Of a DNA stretch of 64,000 nucleotides, positions 12,817 through 27,400 are shown piece by piece. Source of the stretch: Wuchereria bancrofti. Its lineage: Eukaryota > Nematoda > Chromadorea > Rhabditida > Onchocercidae. The stretch's first letter is position 1, and each line of letters starts with the position of its first letter. The stretch is from assembly GCA_005281725.1 (NCBI GenBank), contig SSBO01000012.1, positions 9,856,012 to 9,920,011 on the forward strand. The letters are read 5' to 3'. Under the pieces are notes generated by a model. The model saw only the letters and a program-made list of their open reading frames with translations. It ran no database searches and was not told the origin of the DNA. The position numbers were made by a program, and so were the translations under genes.

Positions 12817-14869
12817 AAAGTAATAATTAACAGATTAAAAACTTTCAACTGGAATATTTAATTACCACTTTATAAAATTTGGAACAAATGAATGCATCCT
12901 TTTCATTTTATTCATTCACAGGAAATTCACCTCATTTCTTCAATCAAATGTAAAATGGTGACAATATGATGTGATTTCCTAAAATTGTTTCCATTTCCTC
13001 TTTATTCAAAAAAAAAAAAAAAAATTGTGAACTATTCATTTTAATTACATTCTAATATCTATCTAATTAGCATAAGCATTATAAAACTATTCAGTATCAC
13101 TTAATTTATTAGAAAAAAATATACAACAAATTAGGCCACTGATAATTTTACATATTATACATAGCCATTGATAATTTTACAATAATAATTTAATTTTACA
13201 TATTTTACATAGTTACTTAGCCGTTAAAATGGTTTTTTTTCTCTTTCTCTTTCTCTCTCGTTTGCTCTCTTTTAACTTTCAAAAATTATAAATGTTATTT
13301 TATTTTATTATTAATACATTTGATATTATAAACAATGATATGAAAAAAAAGTTTTACTTTCATAAAAATTTGCAAATATTTATTCATATTTTAATAAATT
13401 TTTCAAAATTAGTAATTTAATATGCATTTATGATAAAATGTACATTAAATAAATTTAATTTCAAATTTCTTGGAATAATAGTATACATATTAAATTAAAA
13501 TTTAATGATTATATCATTAAAAGTTGAGAAAAGAAAAGGAATGGAAAAGTAATGATAAAGAAAATTAATTTCAGCAATTATACTTTAGAAGCAAATTTCT
13601 AAGAATTATGAAAAAATTCTAAAATCAAAGCAAAAAAAAAATGGAAATGATTTATTTATTAAAATGATTTCTATTCATACATTGATAATCATTTAGATAC
13701 CATATTTTTTAATTGATTACTAATATATGATACAAATATATTTTATGTTTACAATATTTAAAGACAAATTTAATAAAATGAATGATCTAATTTCATTATC
13801 AAACTCATTATTCTTTTTTTCTACATATTAATTTAGGAAAAATCTTTCAGTAATAAATTCATTAATAATGTGTAATAAATTTAATGTCAACTAAATTCAT
13901 AATGATTTTAAAAAAGAAAAAAAAGGAACAGAAAAAGAAAAAATTATTGATTGATAAACTAAAAAGAAAAAGAAAAAAATGATTTATTAAAATTATTATA
14001 TGCAATAAGTTTTGTGTTTCTGTTTATTTGTTTTATTCTATCTTCATTGTTTTTTTCTGTTCTGTTTCTTTTCCATTTTTCTCATTTAAAAAATCTAAAT
14101 TTTTATTTTATTTTTTTTTTTAAGTATCAACACTTTTTTTAAACAAATCAATCAACTAATAGATATCTGATTAAGACATTCAAGAAGATAGAAGAATTCT
14201 ATGATAGCCTAAGGGAATGAATTAAAATGTATATATAATGAAGCGAAAATGTTATATGAACGGAACAATACGTAACGCAATTTTACTTCCGCTTCAATCA
14301 CGCTCATTTCTATGATTTTTCTGCTTTGATAAAAATTTTTCCTTTTTTTTTGAGCTTTCTATTTTTTTTTATTTCCCACTTTTTTCTTACCAATTTACAT
14401 TATTTTTCTATTCATTAATACTAAATATTGTTGAAATTTTTTTCGATTTTTATAATAAATAAAGAACTTTTTCGTTTTTTTTTCTTTGCTGCTAATTAAT
14501 TTAGTCTATTTTTCTTATTTGTTTACTATTTTATATGACTACATTTATTTTAATTTGTTTATTTTTCTTGTTTCTTTCTTTCTTTCGTTTTTTTTTTTTC
14601 ATAAAATGAGTAATTTAAAAATTTTTTATATTTATTTACACTTAGTTATGCATTAATTTGATTTAAAGAAAAAGGGAGACGAAGAAAAAATAAATACTAT
14701 TTCACTAGTTTTTACTATGTCATTCAGTCCTTATTTAACATTTTAACAATTTTGTATTAGTTTTTGTCAATTATGGATTTAAGTCTTTTGTTCAAAAGTT
14801 TGTTAAACTGGTTGATTGTAAAAATTATTGGTTAATTAATCTTCGAATTTTTCATCTAATAATATTTTC

Positions 14870-15080
14870 ATGCTATTGTTATTGTTGCCACTATTGTTAT
14901 TGATTATTATTATCATTAATATAATTATAATAATATTATTAACTAATATTACTATCATTATTTTATTATTATTTATCACTATTATTAATTATTATTATAA
15001 GTAAATACTATTATTAATAACCACCTTTGTAAATTATTAACAGTAATTATAATAGTTTATTATTAACAATATTTAATAAT
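14870..15080. repeat. ATT/TTA imperfect trinucleotide tract
   Basis: Dense ATT, TTA and ATC triplets lie upstream of the peroxidase gene. It is low-complexity DNA and no coding signal was seen. Confidence 0.75.
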
Positions 15081-15460
15081 AATTATAGTAGTTTGAATAT
15101 TCAAATAAATGATGTATTACTAATTAAAAAATTTTTAAATTTTTATGTTAAAAAATTTTATGCAATAATATCACTGATTACCGCTACAATAACTTCTACT
15201 TTTTTTGGGTTATTTTTTACTGTTCAAACGAAAGAAATCAACAGTGAAGTTATTTTATATTATTATTATTATGATTATCAAATCAATATATTGTCGTTAT
15301 CAAAATTATCTATTCATTATCTTATATACAGTAAGACTATCCTCATCAAAGACAAAAAAATTAAATGTAACAATAAGAAACAAAAAAATCAATTTTTATA
15401 AAAATATTTTGTAATTTTAATACATTCACAAATTTATAATTGCTTAAATTTATTTTAATC

Positions 15461-15466
15461 TTTCAG
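15461..15466 (+). promoter_or_regulatory. Acceptor 14 bases before peroxidase ATG (candidate SL trans-splice site)
   Basis: TTTCAG preceded by a T/A-rich stretch lies 14 bases before the start codon at 15481. This fits either spliced-leader addition or a cis-spliced 5' UTR exon. Confidence 0.45.
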
Positions 15467-15480
15467 ACATATAAGCTAAA

Positions 15481-18400
15481 ATGATACTATTATTTATTTT
15501 ATTACATTTTTTATTGAATAATATGGTTGACGCAAGTGGCAATGATATTCATGCAAGGCAACGTCGTAGTAACATTCCGTGTGGTGTCAGTTTTACGCCA
15601 TGTTCACGTGCAGCACTTGCATTTGGTCTTGTATCAAATACCGTTAGTAAGATTTTTTTTTTTGTTTTGACTGCTTTTTTTTTAAAAATAATTTTCCAAA
15701 ATTTTTTGAAATTAAATGAAGCAAAACCAATCTTTTCTACTTCTTTTTCTTTCTTTTTTTATTTTTTAATTAATAATTGAAAATATTATGAAAAGTATAA
15801 GCAATAGTTCTACAAGATAAAAAAACAGGGAAGAAGGAAAGAATGAAAAAATTATTGGATAAAAAAATTTTTTTTTCACTTATTTTACAATCATTTTATA
15901 CGAGTAAACATTTCGTTAACAATTCTGAAAATTATTGAAATGACCATAACAAAATTTTTAAAGTTAATTAATTTTATATTTTAAGTATTGCATAATTCCG
16001 ATTACATTATTTCATTTACAATATGATATAATAGTATTTAACCAGTAATCAATGTTAATAATCCTAAGAAAAGAAAAACATTATATTGATATGAAAGTTT
16101 GGAACTTATTTACTTTTTTTTCTGATTCAAAAATTTTGCAATAGATAAAAAATTTTTTCCTACAAATTAATTACTTTTTGATCCAATTTTTATAGTGAAT
16201 TCAAATTAAAATTAAAATATGAAACTAGTTGATTTCAGAAATATCATTTTCTAATTGCAGATGAGGACGAAACACAAACTCAGCGACATTCAAACGAGGT
16301 TAGAGGACGTCGCACTGATATCAGCAAATTGATCAGTCATCAAACTATTATCACTGCGATACGAGAAGCAAAGGATGAAATTGATTTACTTTTCAATCAT
16401 ACTGAAACAAACATTTTCAAAAATATAAATGGTATAAATTTAGAAAATAAACCAAAATTGTGACCTTTTATTTTTTTGGAATAAATTAAAATTTTAAAAT
16501 GGGTTGCTAGTTTTTTAATTGAATACATCTTGTTTCAATTTTTTATAACTAGAATTTTGAAAATAGTTGCTAGTCTTTTTTTACTGAGATATCATTTCAA
16601 CCAGAAATATTTCAATAAATTTAATTAATTGACTGAATCATTTGAATTATAAGTTTAGGGCAATTTTTTCACTTGCATTTTGCAATTTATTTTTTAAGTG
16701 AGCACCTTAATAGTATAATAATAGTAGTATTTGTAGTAGTAGTAGTAGTAATAATAATAATAATAATACAAAATGTTTGATTCAAGAGTTAATCATGCAA
16801 TTTTTGAAATTTAAGTGAAAAAAAGAAGAAATAAAGATGAAGAAAAGTAAAAACATTCCTTTAAAAGAAAGGATAAGAAAATGAATAATAATTGATGAAT
16901 AAATTATTAATTAAATTTCTAACTTAAATATTTAAAAATATCTGTTAAGAAATTTGATGGCAATATATTTTTGCATTATCATACAGCATACTATCAGTAT
17001 CAAAGGTTTACCACTTTAACATTATACTTTGTACAAATTACTTAAATATTTAAATAGCATTTTAGATGTAATTAATAATCAAAAAATTATTTCATTTCAA
17101 ATTATAGCATTTGATGGCGAACCATCAGAGATAACATGGAATGGTATAAATAAAATTGATCATTATTCCAAGAAGCTTTCCTACTCATCACAAATTTCCA
17201 TTCTTGCAACTGAAAAATTACAAAAGTATAATTATTTTTATTAGTTAAATTTCAAACTTAGTATTAGTATTTTTTTGTCGCTTAGAAATTCCTATTCTTA
17301 ATTTAACATTTAAATTAATAAATTATGCCATATGATTAAGAAATAAAAATTGTTTCATTTAATAATATTAATGAATTACTTTATTATTATTAATTAATTA
17401 ACTAATTAATTTGATAACTTTTTTTAGTGCTGGTCTTACATCGGAGCTAATTCTTTATGATTTACCAATAATGAATCTTCATGATACACCAATCAATAAT
17501 ATCTGTCCGGTAAATTTGGTAACCGAATGTTCATCAACCAAATATCGGACATATTCCGGACACTGTAATAATGTTAATCATCCATTGTGGGGTGCATCAT
17601 CCGAACCGATGCAACGTTTACTGAAGCCGTTTTATGCTAATAGTAAGTAAATTTCGAATATGAAATAAATTTATAATAGTAAATTAATTTATAATTGTTT
17701 TCAAATTTCATTGGTATAATATTTTAGTAATTAAAAATTTTTACTTTATTTGATAGTTTAATGTCTTTTTTTTGTTGCATTATCATCTTATAATTTCTGT
17801 AATATTTTAAGCTAAAAAGAAAAAAATATTTTTTTTCCCATTTTTTCTGTTGACATTTTAAATCATCCAAAAAAGAAAATTATATAAGTAAATTCCAAAA
17901 AAAAATTATTAAAAATTTTTATTAATTTAGAAATCTCAAAACCACGAATATCAATTAGTGGTTCATTACTTCCAAGTGCACGAAAAATATCACATAATCT
18001 TATCACTGAACCAACTGATCGACATACCTTATGTTCAATGATGATTGCACAATGGGCAATGTTTATCAATGAAGATATCAATCATCGTGGCATCACTACT
18101 CTTTATCAAGGTATAATTATTATTTTTTAATAATTCAAAGATAAAAAAAGGAAAACAAAAGAAATGAGAAATCTTAAAAATGAAAAAAATGCAAAAAAAA
18201 CATTTTTGAAATAAGAAAACATTAAAAAAATTTTTTTTTAACAAATATATAATAGTAACAAAATAAGTAAGTAAAGTATAATCTCACTTATTATTAAACA
18301 TACATATCAAATTTTATTTTTATATAACTTGAACAATTCTCGTTTTCTGTTTCTTTTTTTGCATTTATATGTTATATAAATTGCGATAATAAAAAAGTAT

Positions 18401-21400
18401 TTAATTTTATTTAATTTTGCTTTAATTCTCCTTTTCGTTCTAAAGTTTTCATATTTTATTTAAAAAATATTTTATATTTAAAAATAAAAGTAAAAAAATT
18501 ACATACAAAAATTATATTTTAAAAAAAAATTAAAAAAAGAATTTTTTTTAATTAAAATTTTAGGTGATCGATCAAAATCATTATTATGCTGCAATGAAAA
18601 ATACACTCATCCAGAATGTTATCCAATTGAGGTAGATGACGATGATACGACTTATTCAAGTAAATTCTCTTTTTTTAAAAAAAAAAATTATAATTTATTT
18701 ATTGATTTTTGTTTATACACTATAAGTTTAAAATTTTTGCTTTTATTAAGCATTATTTTTAAATTTTAATTTTTCAATTTCGAAAGATATTTATTAAATT
18801 TTAATTTTATTATTATTTTGTATATAATTGTCATATTTCTAAATAATTCTGTAATTTAACTTTTTCATTTTCTCATTATTTTTTCACTATTAAATTAATT
18901 ATTATAGAATTAACACAGTGTTTACCATATGTACGTACAGCAACTTCACCACGTGAAAATTGTTCACTTGGTCCACGTGAACAAGTTAATCAAGCAACAT
19001 CGTTTCTTGATGCTAGTCATATTTATGGCAGTACCGTGGAACGCGCTAGTAAACTTCGTGCATATCGAAATGGTTTTAATTTATTGTAATTAATTGTTTA
19101 ACACTTTAATTATTGGTTAATGATAATTTTTATTGAAATATATAGATTGAAAAGTTTTTGGAAATATACCATAAATGTTAAATGAATTACTCATTTTTTC
19201 TGGCTTATTTTCTAAGATACATATCAAAAACTTCTTATTATTTAATTACACAGAAATTTAAATTAAAAATTTCGAAGACCAAATACATATGAAGTTAAAA
19301 TTTTTATTAAATTAATCATTCTTAATATATACATATAATTAATATAATAATTTACCAAATATAAAGAAATATAAAAACATTTGTTTCGTTTTATTTCTCA
19401 AAAAAAATTGAAATTAAAAAAAATTATTTTTAATATACTTTAGAAAATATATATTATAATAAAATATATTTATATAGTAAAATATTATTATAATAAAATA
19501 TATTATTAATGCAATGATTTATCAAATATAAACAAATATAAGTTTTGAAAAAAAATTAAAATTAAGAAATAAAAGACAAAAAAGAAAATTTAAGCAATAT
19601 TTATAGGTTTTCTATTAACACAACAAAGTTCACATTATAATACTTTATTAACAATTACAAATGATGGTACCTGTATGAGTAATCAAAGTTCACAACGATG
19701 CTTCTTATCGGGTGGTGAATTAACAAATTTATTTCCTACACAAACTGCACTACATACGATATGGTTACGTCAGCATAATAATATTGCTAAACAACTAAAA
19801 GTTAGTAATATTTTTAATTAAAAAAAAATTAATTAAAGAAAACTATTTCAAAAAAAGAAAAATTAAAATAAAATATATAATTTGATCATTTTAACTTAGA
19901 GAAAAAAGAGGGAAATTACGATATTCTTAATAGAAATAACTTAAAATTAATCAATTATAACATTTTCATCTAGTTATTTTCTTCAAAATTTTAATTTGTG
20001 AAAAACATAAAGCAAAAATTAATATTGTTAATAAATTAATTTGAAGTTAATCATTCAATAAATTAGTGATTATATATTGCTATACTATTATTTTTTTCTA
20101 ATTTGAATTGTTTTAAATTTTAATTTAAGGTAAAAATTTTAATTTAATTAAATTTTAGATTATAAATGTTGGTTGGGATGATGAAAAATTATTTCAAGAA
20201 TCACGTCGGATTATTATTGCACAAATTCAACATATTACTTACAATGAATTTTTGCCAATTATCGTTGGAAAAAATAAATTACGACAATATGGAATTAAAT
20301 TACAGCATAATGATTATGATAGTGATTATGATTTGGTTAATTGATTTTAGATTTTTAGAAAAATTTTTTTTCTTTTTTTGTAAGCTTTTTCAGATTCACA
20401 AAATTATAACATTTATATTTTTTGTTTTGTTTTTCAAATTAACCTGTAACATTTCACAGAATATATTTTAATTTTGCAAATAATATTTAATAAATTATTA
20501 AATTTGGTTGCATTTTATCGAATAGATAGCTAATGTTTAATAAAATGTCATTGTTTTTTCTTTTAAACTATATGCTAAAAAAGGATTGCTGGGTGATATT
20601 TAATAATAATAAATCAATTTTATTATATTTTAAAGAATAAATGAATAATGAAAAATAATAAATTATTGATTTAATTATATTTTAGAAAGTTGATGCAACA
20701 GCATTAAATGAATATGCATCAGCGGTTGGATTATTCTACTATTCGCTCTTTTCTGATCAAATGACCTTTTATGAGGATAATGATGGAAATCGAAAAGCGC
20801 AAAAATCCTGGAGTACACTGCTTAATGATCCAGGATTACTTTATAATGGTAAAATTGATATCATTTTAAGGTATGATATTATTATTTACACATTTTATGC
20901 TAATAGTGATTATCTTTCAAACTAATTTTGCAGTTAAATTAAACAGTCAGCTAATCAGGAAACTTTTAAAATTGGCAAATAAAAATAAAAATTTAATCAA
21001 TTCAATTTAGAATTAAAAATTATAGATCTAAACAATTGTTTAGTATCATTATTTTTTTGAATACATATTTTGATGTTTGATTTGATTTAAATTTTACTTT
21101 AATAGTTATTTTGCAATTAAATAAGCTTGTTACATTAATGATAAATTTAATTTTTAATTTATAGTTATTATAATTATAAATTCTCTAATTCATATATTAT
21201 TTGTATTAGCAAAAAAAAAAATTTTTTTTACGCACTGTTTTCTAATATCAAAAATTAAAAAAAATAATTTATGATTATATTTTGTTTTTAAAAATTTCTT
21301 TTTACTAATTTTGCAGCTTTTTATTTTTTTACTGGTAAAATTTTTTCACTAATTTTAAAGATTTTTGTTTTTTTGTCTTTTCTACTAGTAAAACTTTTTA

Positions 21401-24400
21401 CTAAAATTTGCAGGTTTTTATTACTTGAAACAATTCGTAAACCTGGCTTACATATGAATAAATATTTCAAAAATGAATTTCTACGTGGTAAAGGCAATTA
21501 CGGAATTGATTTAGCAGCAGTGATTATACAAATGGGCCGAGATCATGGAATTCCAGGCTATACTGCTTTTCGTAGTGCTTGTGGCCTTCGACGTCCAGCT
21601 AATTTTACTGATTTAGATGATATTGTAAATATCTTTCAAAATTTCTTTCTCACAAAAATGAAAAAAAATTAATTTTTTTTTCATTTTTGTGAATTTGTTA
21701 TTTTTGCGAACTTAATCAAAAAGCATACATTACAAAATTTTTAGCACTTAAAATAAGTAAATCAAGAATTGTTTTGCAAATTAACATAAGTTCTTTTTTT
21801 ATATTTTAACAAATTATTAAATTTTTCAGTAAAATTATATAGTAAAAAAAAATGAGAGAAAGAGAAAGAGAAAAAGATGAAAAGAGCTTGTAATTGATAA
21901 ATAAATTTACATTTGTAGTCAAAAAGCCTATAATACAAAATATTAGCACTTAAAATAATTGAATTAAGAATTATTTTGTAAATTAAAATCACTTTTCTCA
22001 TATTTCAAAAAAATATTAAATTTTTTGGTAGAGTTATGTAGTAAAAAAAAACAAGAGGGAAGGAGAAGGAGAGAGGGGAAAAAATGAAAAGGGCCTGCAA
22101 TTGCTAGATAAATTTACATTTACATCAATTAATATATTTTTTTAAATTATAGGTATTAAAATCACTTAATTTGGATGAATTAATCAAATTATATGATCAT
22201 ATCGATGACGTTGATTTATTTGTACTCGGTATGGCTGAGAAGCCAGAACTTGGTGCATTAGTTGGACCAACATTTTCATGTATCATTGGTAGACAATTTC
22301 AAAAGGTTCCGTATTTAATTTTTTTTTTTGAACTAATGTTAAATTTATGGATTAGTAATTAAAATGATAAAATAATATCTATTATGAGTACGAATACAAT
22401 GCTAATTGTTTGTCGATATTTTTTCTTTTTGCTTTTTTTGTTCTGAAATTAAAAAGAAAATTGCAATTACATTTAATTTTCTCCAAGGAAATTGCAATTA
22501 TATTTGAAATTTCTATTTATCATCAAATTTGTTTATATATTATTTTTCATAGTTGATTCTAGACAGAATTTAATTCGACAATGATCAATTATAAAGATTA
22601 AATGATCAATAATTAATTTTTGTTCATCATAATTGTAAAGATAATATTAATATCAAAATGCTGGAAAAAAAATGTTGTGGCAGAGAAAAATAATTTTTTG
22701 ATAAATGGGACAAAAGAAAAGATATCAAGCATTTTGTGTTTTTTTCTTTTTTTTAAAAATCAACTTTTTTTAATGATACTGATAAAAATGTTTAAAAAAA
22801 AAGAATGAAAAATTTTCGACAAAAAAGAAGTGTGAATTTTATTAGTTTCAATTTCAATTTAGTTAAATGCTTTCCAACTGTTCTTTAATTTTTAATTTCA
22901 ATTTAATTAAATTTGTTTAAGATTCTTGTTTTTTTTATTTTACTTCAATTTTTTCCTTTTTAATTTTTAGTTTTTTATTAAGATTCGTAGAGGTGACCGT
23001 TTTTGGTATGAAAATTTTTTTGTACCATCGGCGTTTACATTGGAACAATTAGCAGAAATTCGAAAAACAACATTAGCTCGAATAATATGTGATAATTCGG
23101 ATGGCATTCAGCAAATTCAACCAAATGTTTTTACACTTGCTGATATTTATGGGTAATTAATTGAATAATTAAATAATTAATTATAAAATGTTATTTTATG
23201 CTTAAATTTGAATAGGTTTATTTAAAAATACGAAAGAAAAAAGTAAAACAAAAAGTTGTTACGATAGAATGAAATAAAAAGATGGTATTCCTTAAAAAAA
23301 AGAAACGATATTTAAAATTAAACATATTTCTTGAATTTGTTTACTCAAATATTTATTATTTATTTCTATATAATGATGAATTTTTTTACAGAAATTGTCC
23401 TATGCATTGTAATTCAACAATAATTGATACAATTGATTTAACACAATGGGTTGATCAAGAGCCTAGGCTAAAGTTACCCATAACAAAAGCTACATTAGAA
23501 AAAGCAGTACGTTTAGGTGCTGAACATGCTAAACGTTTAAATGAAGCAGAAGCAGATCGAATCAAAAAACAAGGTTTAAATATATGATTTGAAAAAAAAA
23601 ATTCAAAATCTATTTTTTTTGAATTTAAAAAAAATTCTAAAGATAAGTTTTCCTTTTTTGCTTAAGATTTATTAATTAATGTAGTAGAAATGATTATACT
23701 TAAAATAATATTTCTTTTCAAACATTGTTTTAATATGCATATTACATATTAGGTAGTAATGATAATCGAAATAAAAATCGAAATTTGGCAATTTATGCGC
23801 ATTCAAATTTAATGGCACCAAAAAAAGAGTCATTGGAAATTTCACATCGTGCTGAAGTTCTACGCGAAACAACTAAAGTTTTATTAAGAGGGTAAATTTA
23901 ATTGTTTAAAAAAAGACAAAAGCAAAAAAATAAAAAAGTTATACCTTTTTTGTTTTCTCAATTTTAATTTTTTAATAAATATTAATAATATATTTCTTAT
24001 ATTAAATATATATAATTATTTCTTTATTTAGTGATGGTCTAAGTGAACAAGAACGTTTGCCATTGGAATTAGACTTGGCAACATTACAACGTTTACTACC
24101 TGAAATTGATATCACACAATTTGTTGGAAATATTACAAATTTTTTGGGTGAAGAAAATCCATCAATGGAAGAATGCTTACCAAGGCCATTACCATGTGAT
24201 CATACCACAAAATATCGTACATTTTCTGGTTGGTGTAATAATTTAAAATTTCCACATTATGGAAATGCATTTGCACCAATGCGACGTTTATTGGATCCAG
24301 TTTATGGAGATGGTAAAAAAAATTTATTTTTTTAAATAAATTAAAAAGAAAAAATTTAATAAAAAAAATTCTTTTTATTAAGTATAACAATTATAAATGA

Positions 24401-27400
24401 AATTTAAAAGAAAAAAAAATTATTTTTTCTTTATTAAATAAAATTATTTAAAAAATATATGATAATGATATTATTAACTAGGTTTTGATAGTCCACGTAT
24501 ATTTGGTCGTAATAATAGACGTAAATTACCATCAGCGCGTAAAATATCAAATATTATTCATGCTGAAGCACCGGTATTTCATGCTAAATATACGCATATG
24601 CTAATGCAAATGGGACAAATAATTGATCATGATTTTGCGCATTCACCAGTTTCGCGAGGTTTTAAAATAATTTCAATCTCAAATTCTAACTAATATTTAG
24701 AATTAGTAATTTCAATTTCAAATTCTAACCAATATTTATTCATCTCCAAAAAGAAAAAAAAATGAAAAAAATTCATTGAATTATTTTGGATAACACATTA
24801 AAATTCAACTAGTTTAATAATAATAATAATCATTAAAATTTTAATGTCTTTTTTCTTTTGTATTTTTAAAGTTTATTTTAAAGAAAGAAAAAAAGAAAAA
24901 AGAGAGAGAAAAATAAAGGAATATTATTATTAACAGGACCCGGAAATACAATTTTGGATTGTAGTCGTTGTGATTCAGCTAAAACCGTTTCCATCCATTG
25001 TTTTCCGATACCAATTGAGAATGGTGATCCATATTTTCCGCATTTAAATGATAATGGTGAACCACGTTGTATACCATTTACTCGATCACTTCTTGGACAA
25101 CTTACACTTGGATATCGAAATCAAGTACAAATATAATTTTATTATTGATATAATAAAATATAATGATTACTTTAATTTAAATTTTGCAAATAACGATTAA
25201 AAAATAAATAAAAAAGTAAAGCATAGAAAACTTGTGAAAATAAGAAAAGAAGTTTTTTAATATACATTTTTTTTAATTTAAAAAAAATTTATAAAATTTT
25301 ATCGATTATTTTCAAAAAAATTTTAATTGATAAGATTTTAGCTTGATCAATTAACATCATATCTTGATGCATCGTTTATTTATGGCTCAACAGAATGTGA
25401 AGCAAATAAATTACGTTTATTTAGCCAAGGACGTTTAAATTTTACCGATCTTGGCTTCAATCGTGAAGCTTTACCGCAAGGACGTCAAGAAAGAGATTGC
25501 AGGTTTTTCGCTTAATAATAAGAATTTTGACAAAAAATTTTTTTTTAACTCAAAACTGATAATTTGTCAAACAAAAATTTAACAATTTTAGGATAAAAAA
25601 AGAATTCTTTTTTTCAATTTTATAAGTTTTTACTTTTAAAAATGAAGAGAGAAAAAATAGGCAAAAATGAAAAGATTAAATAAAAAAAATTATTTATTTT
25701 TAATTTTTTATTTTAGATCACAACCACGACATCCATGTTTTAATGCAGGTGATGAACGTAGTAATGAACAACCAGGTCTTACCGTTATGCATACATTATT
25801 TCTTCGTGAACATAATCGTATTGCAGCAAGTTTAAGTCGTATTAATAATTTTTGGTCTGATGAAAAAATATATATGGTAAATAATTTTTTTTCTAGAAAA
25901 AAATTTATTTCTTATTTAAATTAAAAACCAAAAATTTTTAAATTCAGAAATTATAAATTTATTTATCAAATAATAATTATTATTATTATTTTAATAAAAT
26001 ATAGGAAACACGACGTATAATGGGAGCTAAAATACAACATATTATTTATAATGAATGGTTACCAATTGTAATAGGTTGTGATGCAGCTGCACGATATGAT
26101 CTTGTACCACGAAAAACTGGTTATTATACAGGTAATTAAATTGTATTAATCTTTAATATATTTCATATTTAATCAAATTTATAATATTAAATTAAATACA
26201 GTAATAACTTTGAGTTACGGTAATAAATATATGGTATATCATGAAATGGTAATTTTTGACCTTATTAATATGTTATATTTAATTAAATTCATAATATTTT
26301 TGCCACCAAATATTTTATTTTTTATTCTCTTTTTATTTTTAACATTTTATTTTATTATCATGATTAAATATAGTAATAATTTATAAATGTAATATCATTA
26401 CATTACTTAAAATGACAATTTTTAACTTGATGATATTGCATATTAAATCAAATTTATAATAATGGATTAAGTTTAGTAATAATTTTATTATAATAAATGT
26501 AATATTATCATATTATATAAAATGATAATTTTTAAACTTATATTTTTTTTATTCAAAAATTTTTTTGTTTTAATAAACTATTAGTTCAGTAAATAATTTA
26601 TAATATTAAATTAAGATTTGAAAATGAAAAAAGGAGAAAATAAAAAGAAAATACTAATTTTAAAGGATATGATGATAAATGTGATGCAACAATGACACAA
26701 GAAATGGCAACAGCAGCATTTCGTTTTGGTCATTCATTGATACGTAACATATTTCCACGAATGAATGCTGAATTTCAGGATGAAACAGATGGACTTGATT
26801 TAAAAGTATTTAATTTCTTCTTAATTAGTTAACTAATTAAAATTAAAATAATACGATTTTCTCATTTTTATTTATATTTATTTATTTTTTTGAATTTAGG
26901 CATCATTTAATAATGAAACATTTTATTATACATTGGAAACTGGACATATTGAATCAGTAATTATGGGACTTCTTGGAGCACATAGGTAAGTTATTATTAT
27001 CATCGCTTTTTTCTTTTTTCCTCTTTTTTTTTTAGATCTTAAGTTTTAAAATAATGCATTAAATTAAAATCAATTATTTTTTAGTATTTACTTATTTATT
27101 CTTTTAAATATATTAATGTATAATTTTAGTATGGGTTTTGATCGACATATTAGTGATGCGGTACGTAATCATTTATTTCAACGATCAGCTCATCCATATA
27201 CAGGTATGGATCTTCCGGCACTTAATATACAACGTGGAAGAGATCATGGTGTACCACCATATAATTCATATCGGTTAGTTTTCTATAAGATTTAATTCAA
27301 CAAAAAATAAAATAAAATAAATTAATGAAATAAAAAATAAAAAGGAAAGCAAAAGGAAGAAAGGAGGGGGCAAAAAATTTCAATTAAAAATTAAAATAGA

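Larger units (their letters stand above)
7935..15466. other. Gene-poor low-complexity intergenic region
   Basis: About 7.5 kb of very AT-rich DNA contains homopolymer runs, AAT/ATT triplet tracts (8925-9120 and 14870-15080), a GA-rich tract (about 11509-11545) and one assembly gap. ORFs here are low complexity (Phe/Ile/Asn/Lys runs) and none has a domain or good splice context. Nothing gene-like was seen. The last part must contain the peroxidase promoter. Confidence 0.7.

Noticed and set aside
15093..15414. ORFs of 102 and 69 codons just upstream of the peroxidase
   Set aside because: Low-complexity Lys/Ile/Tyr content; the peroxidase start with its signal peptide and acceptor lies downstream, and no link between them is needed.
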